NCBI GenBank assembly: GCA_030698405.1
Contig: JAUYMU010000011.1
Span: 1-40,735, forward strand
Reading direction: 5' to 3'
Source of the DNA: Bacteroidota bacterium
Lineage (GTDB): Bacteria > Bacteroidota > Bacteroidia > Bacteroidales > Prolixibacteraceae
DNA: 40,735 nucleotides
The number at the start of each line of letters is the position of its first letter. Position 1 is the first letter of the stretch. The notes beneath the pieces are model-generated. The model did not search any database and had not been told where the DNA came from. It saw only the letters and a list, made by a program, of their open reading frames with translations. Position numbers and translations under genes: made by a program. Shown one piece after another: positions 27,045 through 34,740 of this stretch.

Positions 27045-27473
27045 ATGAAAGAATCCAAATCAAAGAAAATCTTACCGCGATTGCTCATCACACTGCTTGG
27101 AGTTGCTTTTATTCTTTGGGGGCTTACAGATATAATGCTGGGCTTATTTGGGGAAAGCGCTACTGCAGTGATTACAGATATCCGAAGGGAAGGTGGCGAA
27201 CGCAACGAAACAATCAGAGGCCGGTACACATACATAATCAGCTATTCATTTACCTTACCTAATGGTAAAAGTTACAGTAGCTATACTCGAAAAATTGGTA
27301 ATTCCGTTTTTCTGAAACCAGATGGAAAGTCAAAAGTGAAAGTGAAATACTTTTCATCTTTCCCTTTTATCAATGCAACGGAGCAGGACACAAAGCCCGG
27401 CTTTGGTCAATTGATAATTATGGCGATAGGTTTTTTTTTAATTTATATTATAAACAGGTGGAATAGTGAATAG
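27045..27473 (+). CDS. DUF3592 family membrane protein
   Basis: This 142-aa protein has transmembrane helices at both ends (LLITLLGVAFILWGLTDIML and QLIIMAIGFFLIYIINRW). Between them is a beta domain with the DUF3592 pattern (ATAVITDIRREGG; ISYSFTLPNGKSYSSYTRKI; KVKVKYFSSFPFINA). It is 82 bases after the previous gene, on the same strand. Its architecture matches the first small gene (25805) without the zinc ribbon, so the two may be diverged paralogs. Function is unknown. Confidence 0.78.
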   Translation: MKESKSKKILPRLLITLLGVAFILWGLTDIMLGLFGESATAVITDIRREGGERNETIRGRYTYIISYSFTLPNGKSYSSYTRKIGNSVFLKPDGKSKVKVKYFSSFPFINATEQDTKPGFGQLIIMAIGFFLIYIINRWNSE

Positions 27474-27475
27474 AA

Positions 27476-27562
27476 GACTCTTTAAGAGTCACCAATGAAT
27501 AAACTCCAGTTTTAATTGGAGAATATGAATCACAGGGCCTAACTCCCCTCCTTCGGAGGGGG
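27476..27562. repeat. Three short inverted repeats after the DUF3592 gene
   Basis: GACTCTT/AAGAGTC (27476-27490) starts 2 bases past the stop codon. CTCCA/TGGAG (27504-27521) follows, then a GC-rich hairpin CCCCTCC-TTC-GGAGGGG (27545-27561), continuing into a G-rich run. The last resembles GC-rich intergenic repeats common in Bacteroidota. One of them may end the 21597-27473 transcript, but none has a T tract. Confidence 0.6.
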
Positions 27563-27589
27563 CGGGGGAGGCTGTTAACTTTAAAAAAT

Positions 27590-28444
27590 ATGGATTCAAG
27601 AGAACGATTTTTTGCGACCATCAATTATGAAAAGACAGACCTTCCGGCATCGTGGCTCGGATTGCCGGTTACGGCTGCTGAAAAGAATTTGTTCGCCCAT
27701 TTCGGCGTTTCGTCGGTCATCGGATTGAAACAAAAACTGGGCGATGATATCTGGCCTATTGAAGTGCCATTCAATTGTCCGCCATCCAACCACATCGCCT
27801 GCGCTTTTCCGTTTGCCAAATCAATCCACAACGATACTCCGGACGAACGAACACTAACAGCGCCGGGCTTTTTCGAGGATTACGACGATCCAACTGATGT
27901 AGCTAAATTCAGCTGGCCCGATCCTTCAGGAATGGTTTTGCGCGACGAGTCACTTCGGTTGTCCAAAGAAATTCCTTCTGATAAAATCAGGATGGGCGTG
28001 ATGTGGTCGGCTCATTTTCAAGATGCCTGCTCGGCTTTTTGCATTGAACAGGCGCTGATTACCATGATGATGAATCCTGAAATGTTCTGCGTCGTGAAAG
28101 CTACGATTTGACTGTGATTCATCATTCCTGCTTTCCATTTTCCCGATCATTGGCGATCTGGCTGAATTGGGCGCGCTGATGTGATTCACCCGATTCAGGC
28201 ATTGGCTGCCGACATGGACCCGAAGAAGCTGAAAGCCAACTTTGAAAAAAAAGTAGCATTTTGCGGTGGCATCGATGCCCAGTATTTACTGGTGAATCAA
28301 AAGCCCGAAGACATCAAAGCCAAAGTTCGGGAACTGATGGAGATCTTTCCAACCGGCTTGATTCTTTCGCCCAGTCACGAAGCCATTTTGCCCGATATTC
28401 CATCAGTCAATATCGTAGCTATTTTTGAAGCGCTGAGGGGCTAA
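27590..28444 (+). pseudogene. Broken uroporphyrinogen decarboxylase-family (methyltransferase-like) gene
   Basis: The first 173 codons read well (MDSRERFFATINYEKTDLPA; KFSWPDPSGM; MGVMWSAHFQDAC). After NPEMFCVV about 80 expected residues are missing, and the text resumes out of frame as SYDLTVIHHSC, then PIIGDLAELGA in another frame, then VIHPIQALAADMDPKKLKAN to the natural C-terminus (GLILSPSHEAILPDIP). One internal deletion plus at least two small frameshifts make it dead. An intact member of the same superfamily is at 33457-34704, but the two are not close in sequence. Confidence 0.85.
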
Positions 28445-28566
28445 AGCCCCAATAAAGAGTGCACCTTCAGATCCGTCACATGAATGTGACGGCAAAGGAT
28501 AGCGCATTGAACGAACCAATCTGTTAATCAGGGAACTATCCTTTGCCGTCTGGCTTTAGCCGACGG
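28437..28566. repeat. Structured intergenic element made of nested hairpins
   Basis: Three perfect inverted repeats lie in 115 bases: GGGGCT-AA-AGCCCC (28437-28450), CCGTCACAT-GA-ATGTGACGG (28473-28492), and a 15-bp pair GACGGCAAAGGATAG (28488-28502) with CTATCCTTTGCCGTC (28536-28550). The second and third overlap, so they cannot all form at once. A short GGCTTTAGCC follows. This looks like a dispersed non-coding repeat (REP/MITE-like). It begins exactly at the end of the URO-D pseudogene. Confidence 0.75.
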
Positions 28567-28636
28567 GTATGAATAGAATGAAAATATTTAGCCCTGAAAC
28601 AACTGGTGGTTGTGAAAGGCCTTAGAAAATTATCTT

Positions 28637-29017
28637 ATGAAACGAAAACTTTATCTGTCTCTTTTTCTGATTGTTTCAGGATTTCTGGCCAATGCTCAGT
28701 TCAATCAATACAACATCGTCTGGAACACTCAGAGCCAGAATTCTTCGGAATCGATGCCATGCGGTGGTGGCGATATTGGCCTGAATGTATGGGTAGAAAA
28801 TGGAGACGTACTTTTTTACATTGCGAAAAGTAATGTTAATTCTCCGGATGTGAAACTTGTTTCTCATTCAGACGGAAAAGCAACACTGAGATTGGGTTCA
28901 GGAGCTTACAGCTCCACTAATTCAAAATGCACATCAAAGCAAACTCCTGTAAATACCACATTTACAGGAGTTTTTTTATTTGTTTCTGGGAAATACAAAA
29001 TCTACCCATCCGATTGA
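28637..29017 (+). pseudogene. Chimeric remnant: N-terminus of a DUF5703-like glycosidase joined to another gene's C-terminus
   Basis: A signal peptide (MKRKLYLSLFLIVSGFLANA) is followed by FNQYNIVWNTQSQNSSESMP and GGGDIGLNVWVENGDVLFYI, the usual N-terminus of large exported DUF5703 glycosidase-like proteins of about 700 aa. After AKS the text changes to SPDVKLVSHSDGKATLRLGS, which looks like the last residues of a different glycosidase. It then runs through a terminator hairpin. The joined ORF is 126 aa and cannot be an enzyme. A large deletion fusing two genes is the simplest reading. Confidence 0.7.
28941..28977 (+). terminator. Strong rho-independent terminator inside the chimeric ORF
   Basis: AAACTCCTGTAAA pairs perfectly with TTTACAGGAGTTT over 13 bp, with a seven-base loop, and runs into seven T residues. 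It belonged to the gene whose C-terminus is fused upstream. Confidence 0.92.
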
Positions 29018-29435
29018 CGGGCAAAGCATCGCCGGTTTATTGAAAGACCCGAAAAACAAATAAAAAACCTATACCCGTGATACCTATTTCTGTCATTATC
29101 CGATGAGTGTAATTTATGAAAATCCTGCCGACGGGCTTCCGTTTACACCGCATTCGGCAGTCAGAAAGGGAGATTACGAGTTGATTTTCGACTGGAACGG
29201 GCAACTGAATCGGTACAATCTCCGAAAAGACATCTCCGAAAAAACTAATCTGGCAACACAAATGCCCGACAAAACCCGCGAATTGTTTGCAGAGCTGATG
29301 GATTATCTGGAGAAAAATGTGGAGGAAAAATACTGGGCATCAGCAAATCCTGATTATGATCCCAAAACGGAAGTTCGGAAAGTTCCATTCAATGATCTTT
29401 ACCGGATATTAAGGTATGGGGGAGATATACTTTAG
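28986..29435 (+). pseudogene. Remnant of a sulfatase C-terminus
   Basis: After the terminator one frame reads HPIDGQSIAGLLKDPKNK and stops. It resumes in another frame as DTYFCHYPMSVIYENPADGL, then PHSAVRKGDYELIFDWNG, LYNLRKD-like RYNLRKDISEKTNLA and a natural end. This is the typical last third of a polysaccharide arylsulfatase. The catalytic N-terminal CxPxR/SxPxR region is gone, so it is dead. It lies 195 bases upstream of an intact sulfatase-maturating enzyme. Confidence 0.82.
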
Positions 29436-29586
29436 GGAAAGTAGCGGCATACATTTTAGAAGCAGTGAACATGCGCTAATGGCGAAATTGTTGAATTGGG
29501 AATCAGCTATTCGTTTAACTCGAAAGGAAAAGGCGGTAAGAAAACAGAAAATACCTTCGGAAAAGAACAGTTCTAAATCAGTTTAA

Positions 29587-29594
29587 TACCTTTG
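29587..29594 (+). promoter_or_regulatory. -7 box of the sulfatase maturase gene
   Basis: TACCTTTG is a perfect TAnnTTTG element 36 bases upstream of ATG 29631. No -33 element is evident. Nothing else is seen in 29436-29630. Confidence 0.55.
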
Positions 29595-29630
29595 AAACTT
29601 TTAGTTGAAAATCAGTTTAAGTAGATATTT

Positions 29631-30836
29631 ATGGCCATCAAGCACCGTCCTTTAAATTCAGTATTGATAAAACCAACTGGTCCTGATTGTAACCTGGATT
29701 GTACGTATTGTTTTTACCTTGAAAAATCAGCTTTATTTCATCAAACTCCTGTACACCGCATGAGTCTTGAAATTCAGGAAGAAATGATCCGTCAGGTGAT
29801 GCAACAATCGGGAGACAACGTTTCGCTGGCATGGCAGGGAGGTGAACCTACCTTGATGGGACTGGATTTTTACAAGCGAGCCATCGAACTCGAGAAGAAA
29901 TACGGGCACAATCAAATGGTTGGAAACGGCTTGCAGACCAATGGTGTTTTGCTCGATAAAAACTGGGCTTCGTTCCTGAAAGAATACGATTGGCTGGTAG
30001 GTATTTCGCTCGATGGCCCAAAACACATCCACGACCGATACCGGTTCGACAAAGGACAAAAAGGTACTCATCAGCGGGTGGAAGAAAATGCGATTATGCT
30101 TCTGCAGGAGGGGGTTGCAGTCAATGCCATGTGTGTGTTGACTTCCTATTCCGTTCAATTTCCCGACGAATTGTATGCCTATTATAAAAGCTTGGGCTAT
30201 ACGTTTATGCAGTTTATTCCGATTGTTGAAACCGATAAAAATGATCCGTCAAAAGCAGCTCCTTTTTCCGTTTCAGCAGTCGATTACGGCAATTTTCTGA
30301 TCAGGATATTTGATTTATGGCAGGCCGACTTTGTCAATGGAGTTCCGACTACTTCTGTCAGGCATTTCGAATCGGTTTTTCATTCGTATGTTGACATGGA
30401 AGCTCCGGAATGTACCATGATGAAGGAATGTGGACCTTACGTGGTGGTTGAACACAACGGAAATGTGTATAGTTGCGACTTTTTTGTGGAGCCCAAATGG
30501 AAACTTGGAAACATTATGCACGACCGCATTATCAATATGCTGAATTCGAAGAAGCAACAGACTTTTGGAGCTGCCAAAGCAGTTTTACCGCGCGAATGCC
30601 GCACATGCACATGGCTGCGCAATTGCTACGGCGGATGCACCAAAGACCGCATCAAAGATCCGGAAGATCAGCGCAAGCCAAGGTTCTGCACCACCACCAA
30701 AATGTTCCTGAAACATGCCGATCCGACTTTTAAGATGATGGCTGAACAATGGAAAGAGCAGCAGGCCATCCAACACGAGAAACAACAATCGGGCGGTGTT
30801 TATAATGCTTTCTACGATTTTATGAAAAGGTCGTAA
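29631..30836 (+). CDS. Anaerobic sulfatase-maturating enzyme (radical SAM/SPASM)
   Basis: This 401-aa cytoplasmic enzyme converts the active-site Cys or Ser of sulfatases into formylglycine without oxygen. It has the radical SAM cluster motif CNLDCTYC (Cys20, 24, 27), SLAWQGGEPTLMG, GNGLQTNGVLLD and GISLDGPKHIHD. It also has the SPASM domain cysteines for two auxiliary 4Fe-4S clusters (CGPYVVVEHNGNVYSCDFFV; CRTCTWLRNCYGGCTKDR). All expected cysteines are present and the length is typical. It has its own -7 box and lies between a dead sulfatase and a dead formylglycine-generating-enzyme-like gene, so here it is the only survivor of a sulfatase cluster and presumably serves sulfatases elsewhere. 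Confidence 0.96.
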   Translation: MAIKHRPLNSVLIKPTGPDCNLDCTYCFYLEKSALFHQTPVHRMSLEIQEEMIRQVMQQSGDNVSLAWQGGEPTLMGLDFYKRAIELEKKYGHNQMVGNGLQTNGVLLDKNWASFLKEYDWLVGISLDGPKHIHDRYRFDKGQKGTHQRVEENAIMLLQEGVAVNAMCVLTSYSVQFPDELYAYYKSLGYTFMQFIPIVETDKNDPSKAAPFSVSAVDYGNFLIRIFDLWQADFVNGVPTTSVRHFESVFHSYVDMEAPECTMMKECGPYVVVEHNGNVYSCDFFVEPKWKLGNIMHDRIINMLNSKKQQTFGAAKAVLPRECRTCTWLRNCYGGCTKDRIKDPEDQRKPRFCTTTKMFLKHADPTFKMMAEQWKEQQAIQHEKQQSGGVYNAFYDFMKRS

Positions 30837-30909
30837 ACTTGAGATGGGAAATCCTGTTCTTTGGAAAGGAAATCGTTTGTAATCAAACAAAAACATAATA
30901 GACAAATTG

Positions 30910-31358
30910 ATGAAACTTAAATATTTTCAAGTCTGAATAGCTATTACAGTAATTCTGGTTTCTAACTTGGAGGTTGTCAATCAGGACAAAAAAACCGGAT
31001 GCAACTAAAGAGCAGAAGACTGATTCCGTAAACGGTAAATTGTCCTGTTGTTCATCAAACTTGCCTGCCCGATCGTTCATCGGTACAGATGATTCCATAA
31101 AAAACATTTTTTTCGTCAATCAGGCAATCGAACCACAATGACATGGTTTTCATTCCGGGAGGAAGCTTTGTAATGGGTGGTGATTCATTATGTGGCCGAT
31201 CGGATGAGTTTCCACGACATGAAGTCAAAGTTTCATTATTTTACATGGATCAGCTGGTCGATTTGCTTCGTTTGATACCAAACCCTTCGGATAAAAATAG
31301 CTTCAGGAATAAAAAGCAGTTGATAAAACGTAAAAGGAAAGGGCAAAGAAGGATGTGA
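30910..31358 (+). pseudogene. Remnant of a formylglycine-generating enzyme/SUMF1-like lipoprotein
   Basis: ATG 30910 begins a signal-peptide-like stretch (MKLKYFQV, stop, then IAITVILVSN in frame). Another frame continues KPDATKEQKTDSVNGKLSCC and SSNLPARSF. A further shift gives MVFIPGGSFVMGGDSLCGRS and DEFPRHEVKVSLFYMDQ, the classic start of the FGE-sulfatase domain. Homology ends there, so the catalytic part is lost. At least one internal stop, two frameshifts and a truncation are present. The family either makes formylglycine in aerobic sulfatase maturation or serves as a structural fold in gliding and secretion lipoproteins; the sulfatase neighbourhood favours the first. Confidence 0.8.
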
Positions 31359-31393
31359 AATGTCTATGTCACATAAATTGATTAAACGGTAGT

Positions 31394-31717
31394 CTAATCC
31401 AGGTGAAAAACCTCCTCCATATTTGCCCACCATTCTCCTTCAGAGCGGTTGGCAACAGGTTGTTGCATTGGCATCATTATATTCCACCATTCCTGTGTTT
31501 TCGTATCGGCGGCCATTTTATCCATATCAGCAGTAAAATCGTCGCCGGTGTATTCCATGTAGGCAAACAAAAGTCCGTCTTTGTGATAGATGGAATAGTT
31601 GCTGATGTTACAGGCTTTGATCATTTCCAGTACTTCAGGCCAAACTGCTGCATGATATTCCTTGTATTTCTCAAAATTCTGCGGGTCAACTCCAATAATT
31701 TGTCCGAATCGTTTCAT
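31394..31717 (-). CDS. rhaM: L-rhamnose mutarotase family protein (RhaM-type)
   Basis: This 107-aa protein interconverts the alpha and beta anomers of L-rhamnose or a related 6-deoxysugar. It shows YHAAVWPEVLEMI, NYSIYHKDGLLFAYMEY, KMAADTKTQEWW and RSEGEWWANMEEVFHLD, all typical of the family (about 105 aa). It is the last gene of the minus-strand operon, 26 bases after the GH29 fucosidase. In that setting the true substrate could be L-fucose or L-rhamnose; the RhaT-like transporter upstream favours rhamnose. No terminator is seen after it. Confidence 0.9.
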   Translation of the reverse strand: MKRFGQIIGVDPQNFEKYKEYHAAVWPEVLEMIKACNISNYSIYHKDGLLFAYMEYTGDDFTADMDKMAADTKTQEWWNIMMPMQQPVANRSEGEWWANMEEVFHLD

Positions 31718-31743
31718 TTTATATCTGATTTTAAATTGGATTT

Positions 31744-33435
31744 CTACAACAATACGATTTCATAAATACCCGGCACCTGTGAGTATTCTTTCAAAACCAG
31801 TCGTATCTTTTGGGTTGTTGTTTTGGGTAGTTTGATCCCGGCTTTATTTCCAATAGTAGTTCCTTTGTAAATGGTTTTCCATTGATCATCAAACTGGGCC
31901 TGAAGTTCAAAAACCTTAACAGACGTTCCTCTTTCATAAATAATTGCACGGGATATTTTTTCGGGTTTACCTAAATTAATTTCAACCCATGGATTCAAAT
32001 CTTTTGCCTCAGGTTCCCAAAATGCCCCGGACCAATCGCCATTGGTGATAGAATTTAAATCGACCCATTGGTGATTTGACCAGTGACCTTCAGAATTTGA
32101 AGAAGCCGTTAATGGCTTATTATATGAAAGTGAATTTGAACTTATTTCCATTGGCTTTATGTCCATTGCATTTCCTGATAGTTGTAGTTCGACAATTGTA
32201 TTAATTGGCTGTAAGTCCTTCCCGGAAAATTCAATGGTATAGCCTTTATCAAGCTTTGTCAACGTTACCTTTCCGCCATGAGCCAGGCTACAACTCTTAA
32301 TTTCCATCCCGAAATCAGGAATAGTAATTTTTGGCGAATTTCCATTCCATTTCAGAATGTGCAGGAAGATGGTATTTCCTTTCCGGGTGCTAACACCCCA
32401 GTCGGCAGGTTTGAACGGACCTCCCCGGGTTCCATAAATAGCATCACCAAATTTTTTAAGCCATTGTCCCATTTCTTTCAATCGTTCAACCTGAAGAGGT
32501 TCGATTTGTCCATCTGGTTTAGGGCCAACGTTAAATAGCAGATTTCCATCGCCTCCAGCAGAGCGTACCAAGCTTTGCAAACACTGTTCAAGTGATTTTA
32601 CTTCATCGTTTGGCTTCCAGGCCCACTGGCTGGCAATAGTCATGCAGGTTTCCCATGGACGATCGTTCTGGAAACCGCCAACACGCTGTTCCGGAGTATC
32701 AAAATCGCCTTTTGCTCCGGTTCGGTTATTTATAATGATATCCGGTTGAATTGTGTGTGCAAAATCAATGACCGACTGTCCGCGAACGTCATCAAATTTT
32801 TGAGGAACATCGAACCAAAGAACAGATAGTGGTCCGTAATTCAGCAAAAGTTCGCCAACCTGCTTTTTTAGGTAAGTGGTGTAAGCATCCAGATCACTTT
32901 TCTCACGCTCAACACTTCCACCTGGGCTTGTCAGTGGAAAATCGGGATTATGCCAGTCGCAGGTTGAGTAATAAGTTCCGAAGGCAATGCCCTGCTTTTT
33001 GCAGGCCACGGCCAACTCCTTTACCACATCACGTTTGAGAGGTGAATTCATAATATTGAAATCAGTTTGTCGCGTATTCCAAAGACAGAAACCATCGTGA
33101 TGCTTGGTTGTCAGGATGATGTATTTCATACCTGCAGCTTTGGCTACACTTACCCAATCGTCGGCATTAAAATTCTTCGCATCGAACTGCCTGTAAAGAT
33201 TGTCATATTCTTCGATTGGAACCTCACGGCCTCTCGACCAGCCTATTTCAGTACCTTTGAGCGTTACCGGCCCCCAATGAATAAACATACCGAAACGGGC
33301 ATCTTTCCACTCTTCTATCTTCTGTTCGTTGCCAATAGTCTTTTGGCCGGAACCAGTGCTTTGAGCAAATGAATTTTCAGAAATGCCCAGTAAAAAGAAG
33401 ATGATTAACGAAATTAGAACTGCACTATTTTTCAT
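31744..33435 (-). CDS. Exported alpha-L-fucosidase (GH29) with C-terminal discoidin-like domain
   Basis: This 563-aa protein removes terminal alpha-L-fucose from glycans in the periplasm or at the surface. The signal peptide (1-25, ending SFAQ) is followed by the GH29 barrel: RFGMFIHWGPVTLKGTEIGW, YIILTTKHHDGFCLW, LSVLWFDVP (Asp209 is the expected nucleophile) and GGDGNLLFNVGPKPDGQI. A C-terminal beta domain (residues 425-563, with WVEINLGKPEKISRAIIYE) resembles F5/8-type discoidin carbohydrate-binding modules. The gene is 21 bases after the URO-D family gene in the operon. Whether it belongs to GH29-A or GH29-B cannot be settled by eye. Confidence 0.95.
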   Translation of the reverse strand: MKNSAVLISLIIFFLLGISENSFAQSTGSGQKTIGNEQKIEEWKDARFGMFIHWGPVTLKGTEIGWSRGREVPIEEYDNLYRQFDAKNFNADDWVSVAKAAGMKYIILTTKHHDGFCLWNTRQTDFNIMNSPLKRDVVKELAVACKKQGIAFGTYYSTCDWHNPDFPLTSPGGSVEREKSDLDAYTTYLKKQVGELLLNYGPLSVLWFDVPQKFDDVRGQSVIDFAHTIQPDIIINNRTGAKGDFDTPEQRVGGFQNDRPWETCMTIASQWAWKPNDEVKSLEQCLQSLVRSAGGDGNLLFNVGPKPDGQIEPLQVERLKEMGQWLKKFGDAIYGTRGGPFKPADWGVSTRKGNTIFLHILKWNGNSPKITIPDFGMEIKSCSLAHGGKVTLTKLDKGYTIEFSGKDLQPINTIVELQLSGNAMDIKPMEISSNSLSYNKPLTASSNSEGHWSNHQWVDLNSITNGDWSGAFWEPEAKDLNPWVEINLGKPEKISRAIIYERGTSVKVFELQAQFDDQWKTIYKGTTIGNKAGIKLPKTTTQKIRLVLKEYSQVPGIYEIVLL

Positions 33436-33456
33436 GTTTAAGATTTGATGATTATT

Positions 33457-34704
33457 CTAAAGGTTAAATTCTTTCACGGCATCATACATAGCAATAATAT
33501 TTTCCGGAGGAACGTCTGGCAAAATGTTGTGTACCGTATTGAACACGAAGCCACCTCCTTTGGAGAAAATTTCCAGCCGTTCAAAAACCTGGTCGCGAAT
33601 CTGCTGTGGAGTACCCGCATTGAGTGTTCCAACAGTTTCAATACCGCCACCCCAGAAAGTGCAATCCTTTCCAAATTCCTTTTTCAGGAAGTCAGGCACC
33701 ATGTTCCGGCAATTGGTCTGAACCGGATTAAATATTTCTATACCTGCATCAATCAGGTCTGGCATCAACAGCGAAATAGAGCCACATGAATGAATAAAAG
33801 TGTGCATTTTACTGTGTGTTTTCACATAATCGCACAGGATTTTATGCCTTGGTTTGAATAGGGTTTTATAAGTATCTACATCCATGAATGGGCCGGAACT
33901 CATTCCCAGATCATCGCCAAAACGGATGATGTCAACAATATCACCCACCGCATTACATACCTTTTCAAGCGTTGCCAGATGCCGGATCAGCAGTTGATCA
34001 AGCAGTTTTTCAACACTGTCCGGATCGCACATCAGGTCCATCAGAAAATTGTCCATCCGGCGCAGAAAGGTTCCCCATTCGAACAGGTTACACCCACAAA
34101 CTACAAGTAATGCTTTATCAGTGCTTTGTCTTAATTTCAGTGTGTTTTCACGAAGTTTTTGCCAGAAATCAGACTCGCCGGCATGATCCCACGGACTGTG
34201 CACATCGCGTGCCCACATGATTCTCCCCATCTCGGCATCCAGATTTTCATACGAATCGGGGTAGCCATTAATATAAGGGAAATAGGTTTGATCGAAGAAG
34301 GTCGCACCAATCGGCATTCTGGATAGCATCCGTTTACCGTCGTCATCATAAGTTTGATAAGAACCATCGGACATCCGCATTGGTTGAAACCATTTCGGAT
34401 AGAATGCTCTTGCACCATTGGCCATGGTCACCGGACTCCAGTCTGATGGCTGGTCGTTAAACGTACGGCCGATATCCAGCACATCAACACCAAACTGATC
34501 CAGAACAGTCCTATCTGGTTGAGCCAATTGCTGAACAACATCGTAAATCTGAACAGGTAAATCAGAACGACCGATATGTTTCACCAGATTACTGTAGGCA
34601 ATAGCTGAGATTCCGGAACTTGGGGTGGCGCTCAAATCAATCGGCACCTTGTCTGGTTCCTGATGATTGATTGCTGCTAAAATTCGTTCTCTTGAGGTAG
34701 TCAT
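33457..34704 (-). CDS. Uroporphyrinogen decarboxylase-superfamily protein (probable methyltransferase)
   Basis: This 415-aa protein begins MTTSRERILAAINHQEPDKV, the standard opening of the family. It includes MHTFIHSCGSISLLMPDLID (about residue 305) and ends with GGGFVFNTVHNILPDVPPENI. Members of this branch are not haem enzymes; relatives such as MtaA and CmuA move methyl groups to or from corrinoids, and the His/Cys segment HSCGS fits a zinc-type site. Family members are frequent in deoxysugar loci, where demethylation of O-methyl sugars is an attractive but unproven role. An in-frame TTG 9 bases upstream is a weaker start. It lies between the transporter and the fucosidase. Confidence 0.85.
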   Translation of the reverse strand: MTTSRERILAAINHQEPDKVPIDLSATPSSGISAIAYSNLVKHIGRSDLPVQIYDVVQQLAQPDRTVLDQFGVDVLDIGRTFNDQPSDWSPVTMANGARAFYPKWFQPMRMSDGSYQTYDDDGKRMLSRMPIGATFFDQTYFPYINGYPDSYENLDAEMGRIMWARDVHSPWDHAGESDFWQKLRENTLKLRQSTDKALLVVCGCNLFEWGTFLRRMDNFLMDLMCDPDSVEKLLDQLLIRHLATLEKVCNAVGDIVDIIRFGDDLGMSSGPFMDVDTYKTLFKPRHKILCDYVKTHSKMHTFIHSCGSISLLMPDLIDAGIEIFNPVQTNCRNMVPDFLKKEFGKDCTFWGGGIETVGTLNAGTPQQIRDQVFERLEIFSKGGGFVFNTVHNILPDVPPENIIAMYDAVKEFNL

Positions 34705-34740
34705 AGTATTCAATATTGTAAGTTAAGTCTTTAACTTTAG

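Noticed and set aside
27541-27562. GC-rich hairpin as a rho-independent terminator
   Set aside because: The stem is strong but followed by a G-rich run, not T residues.
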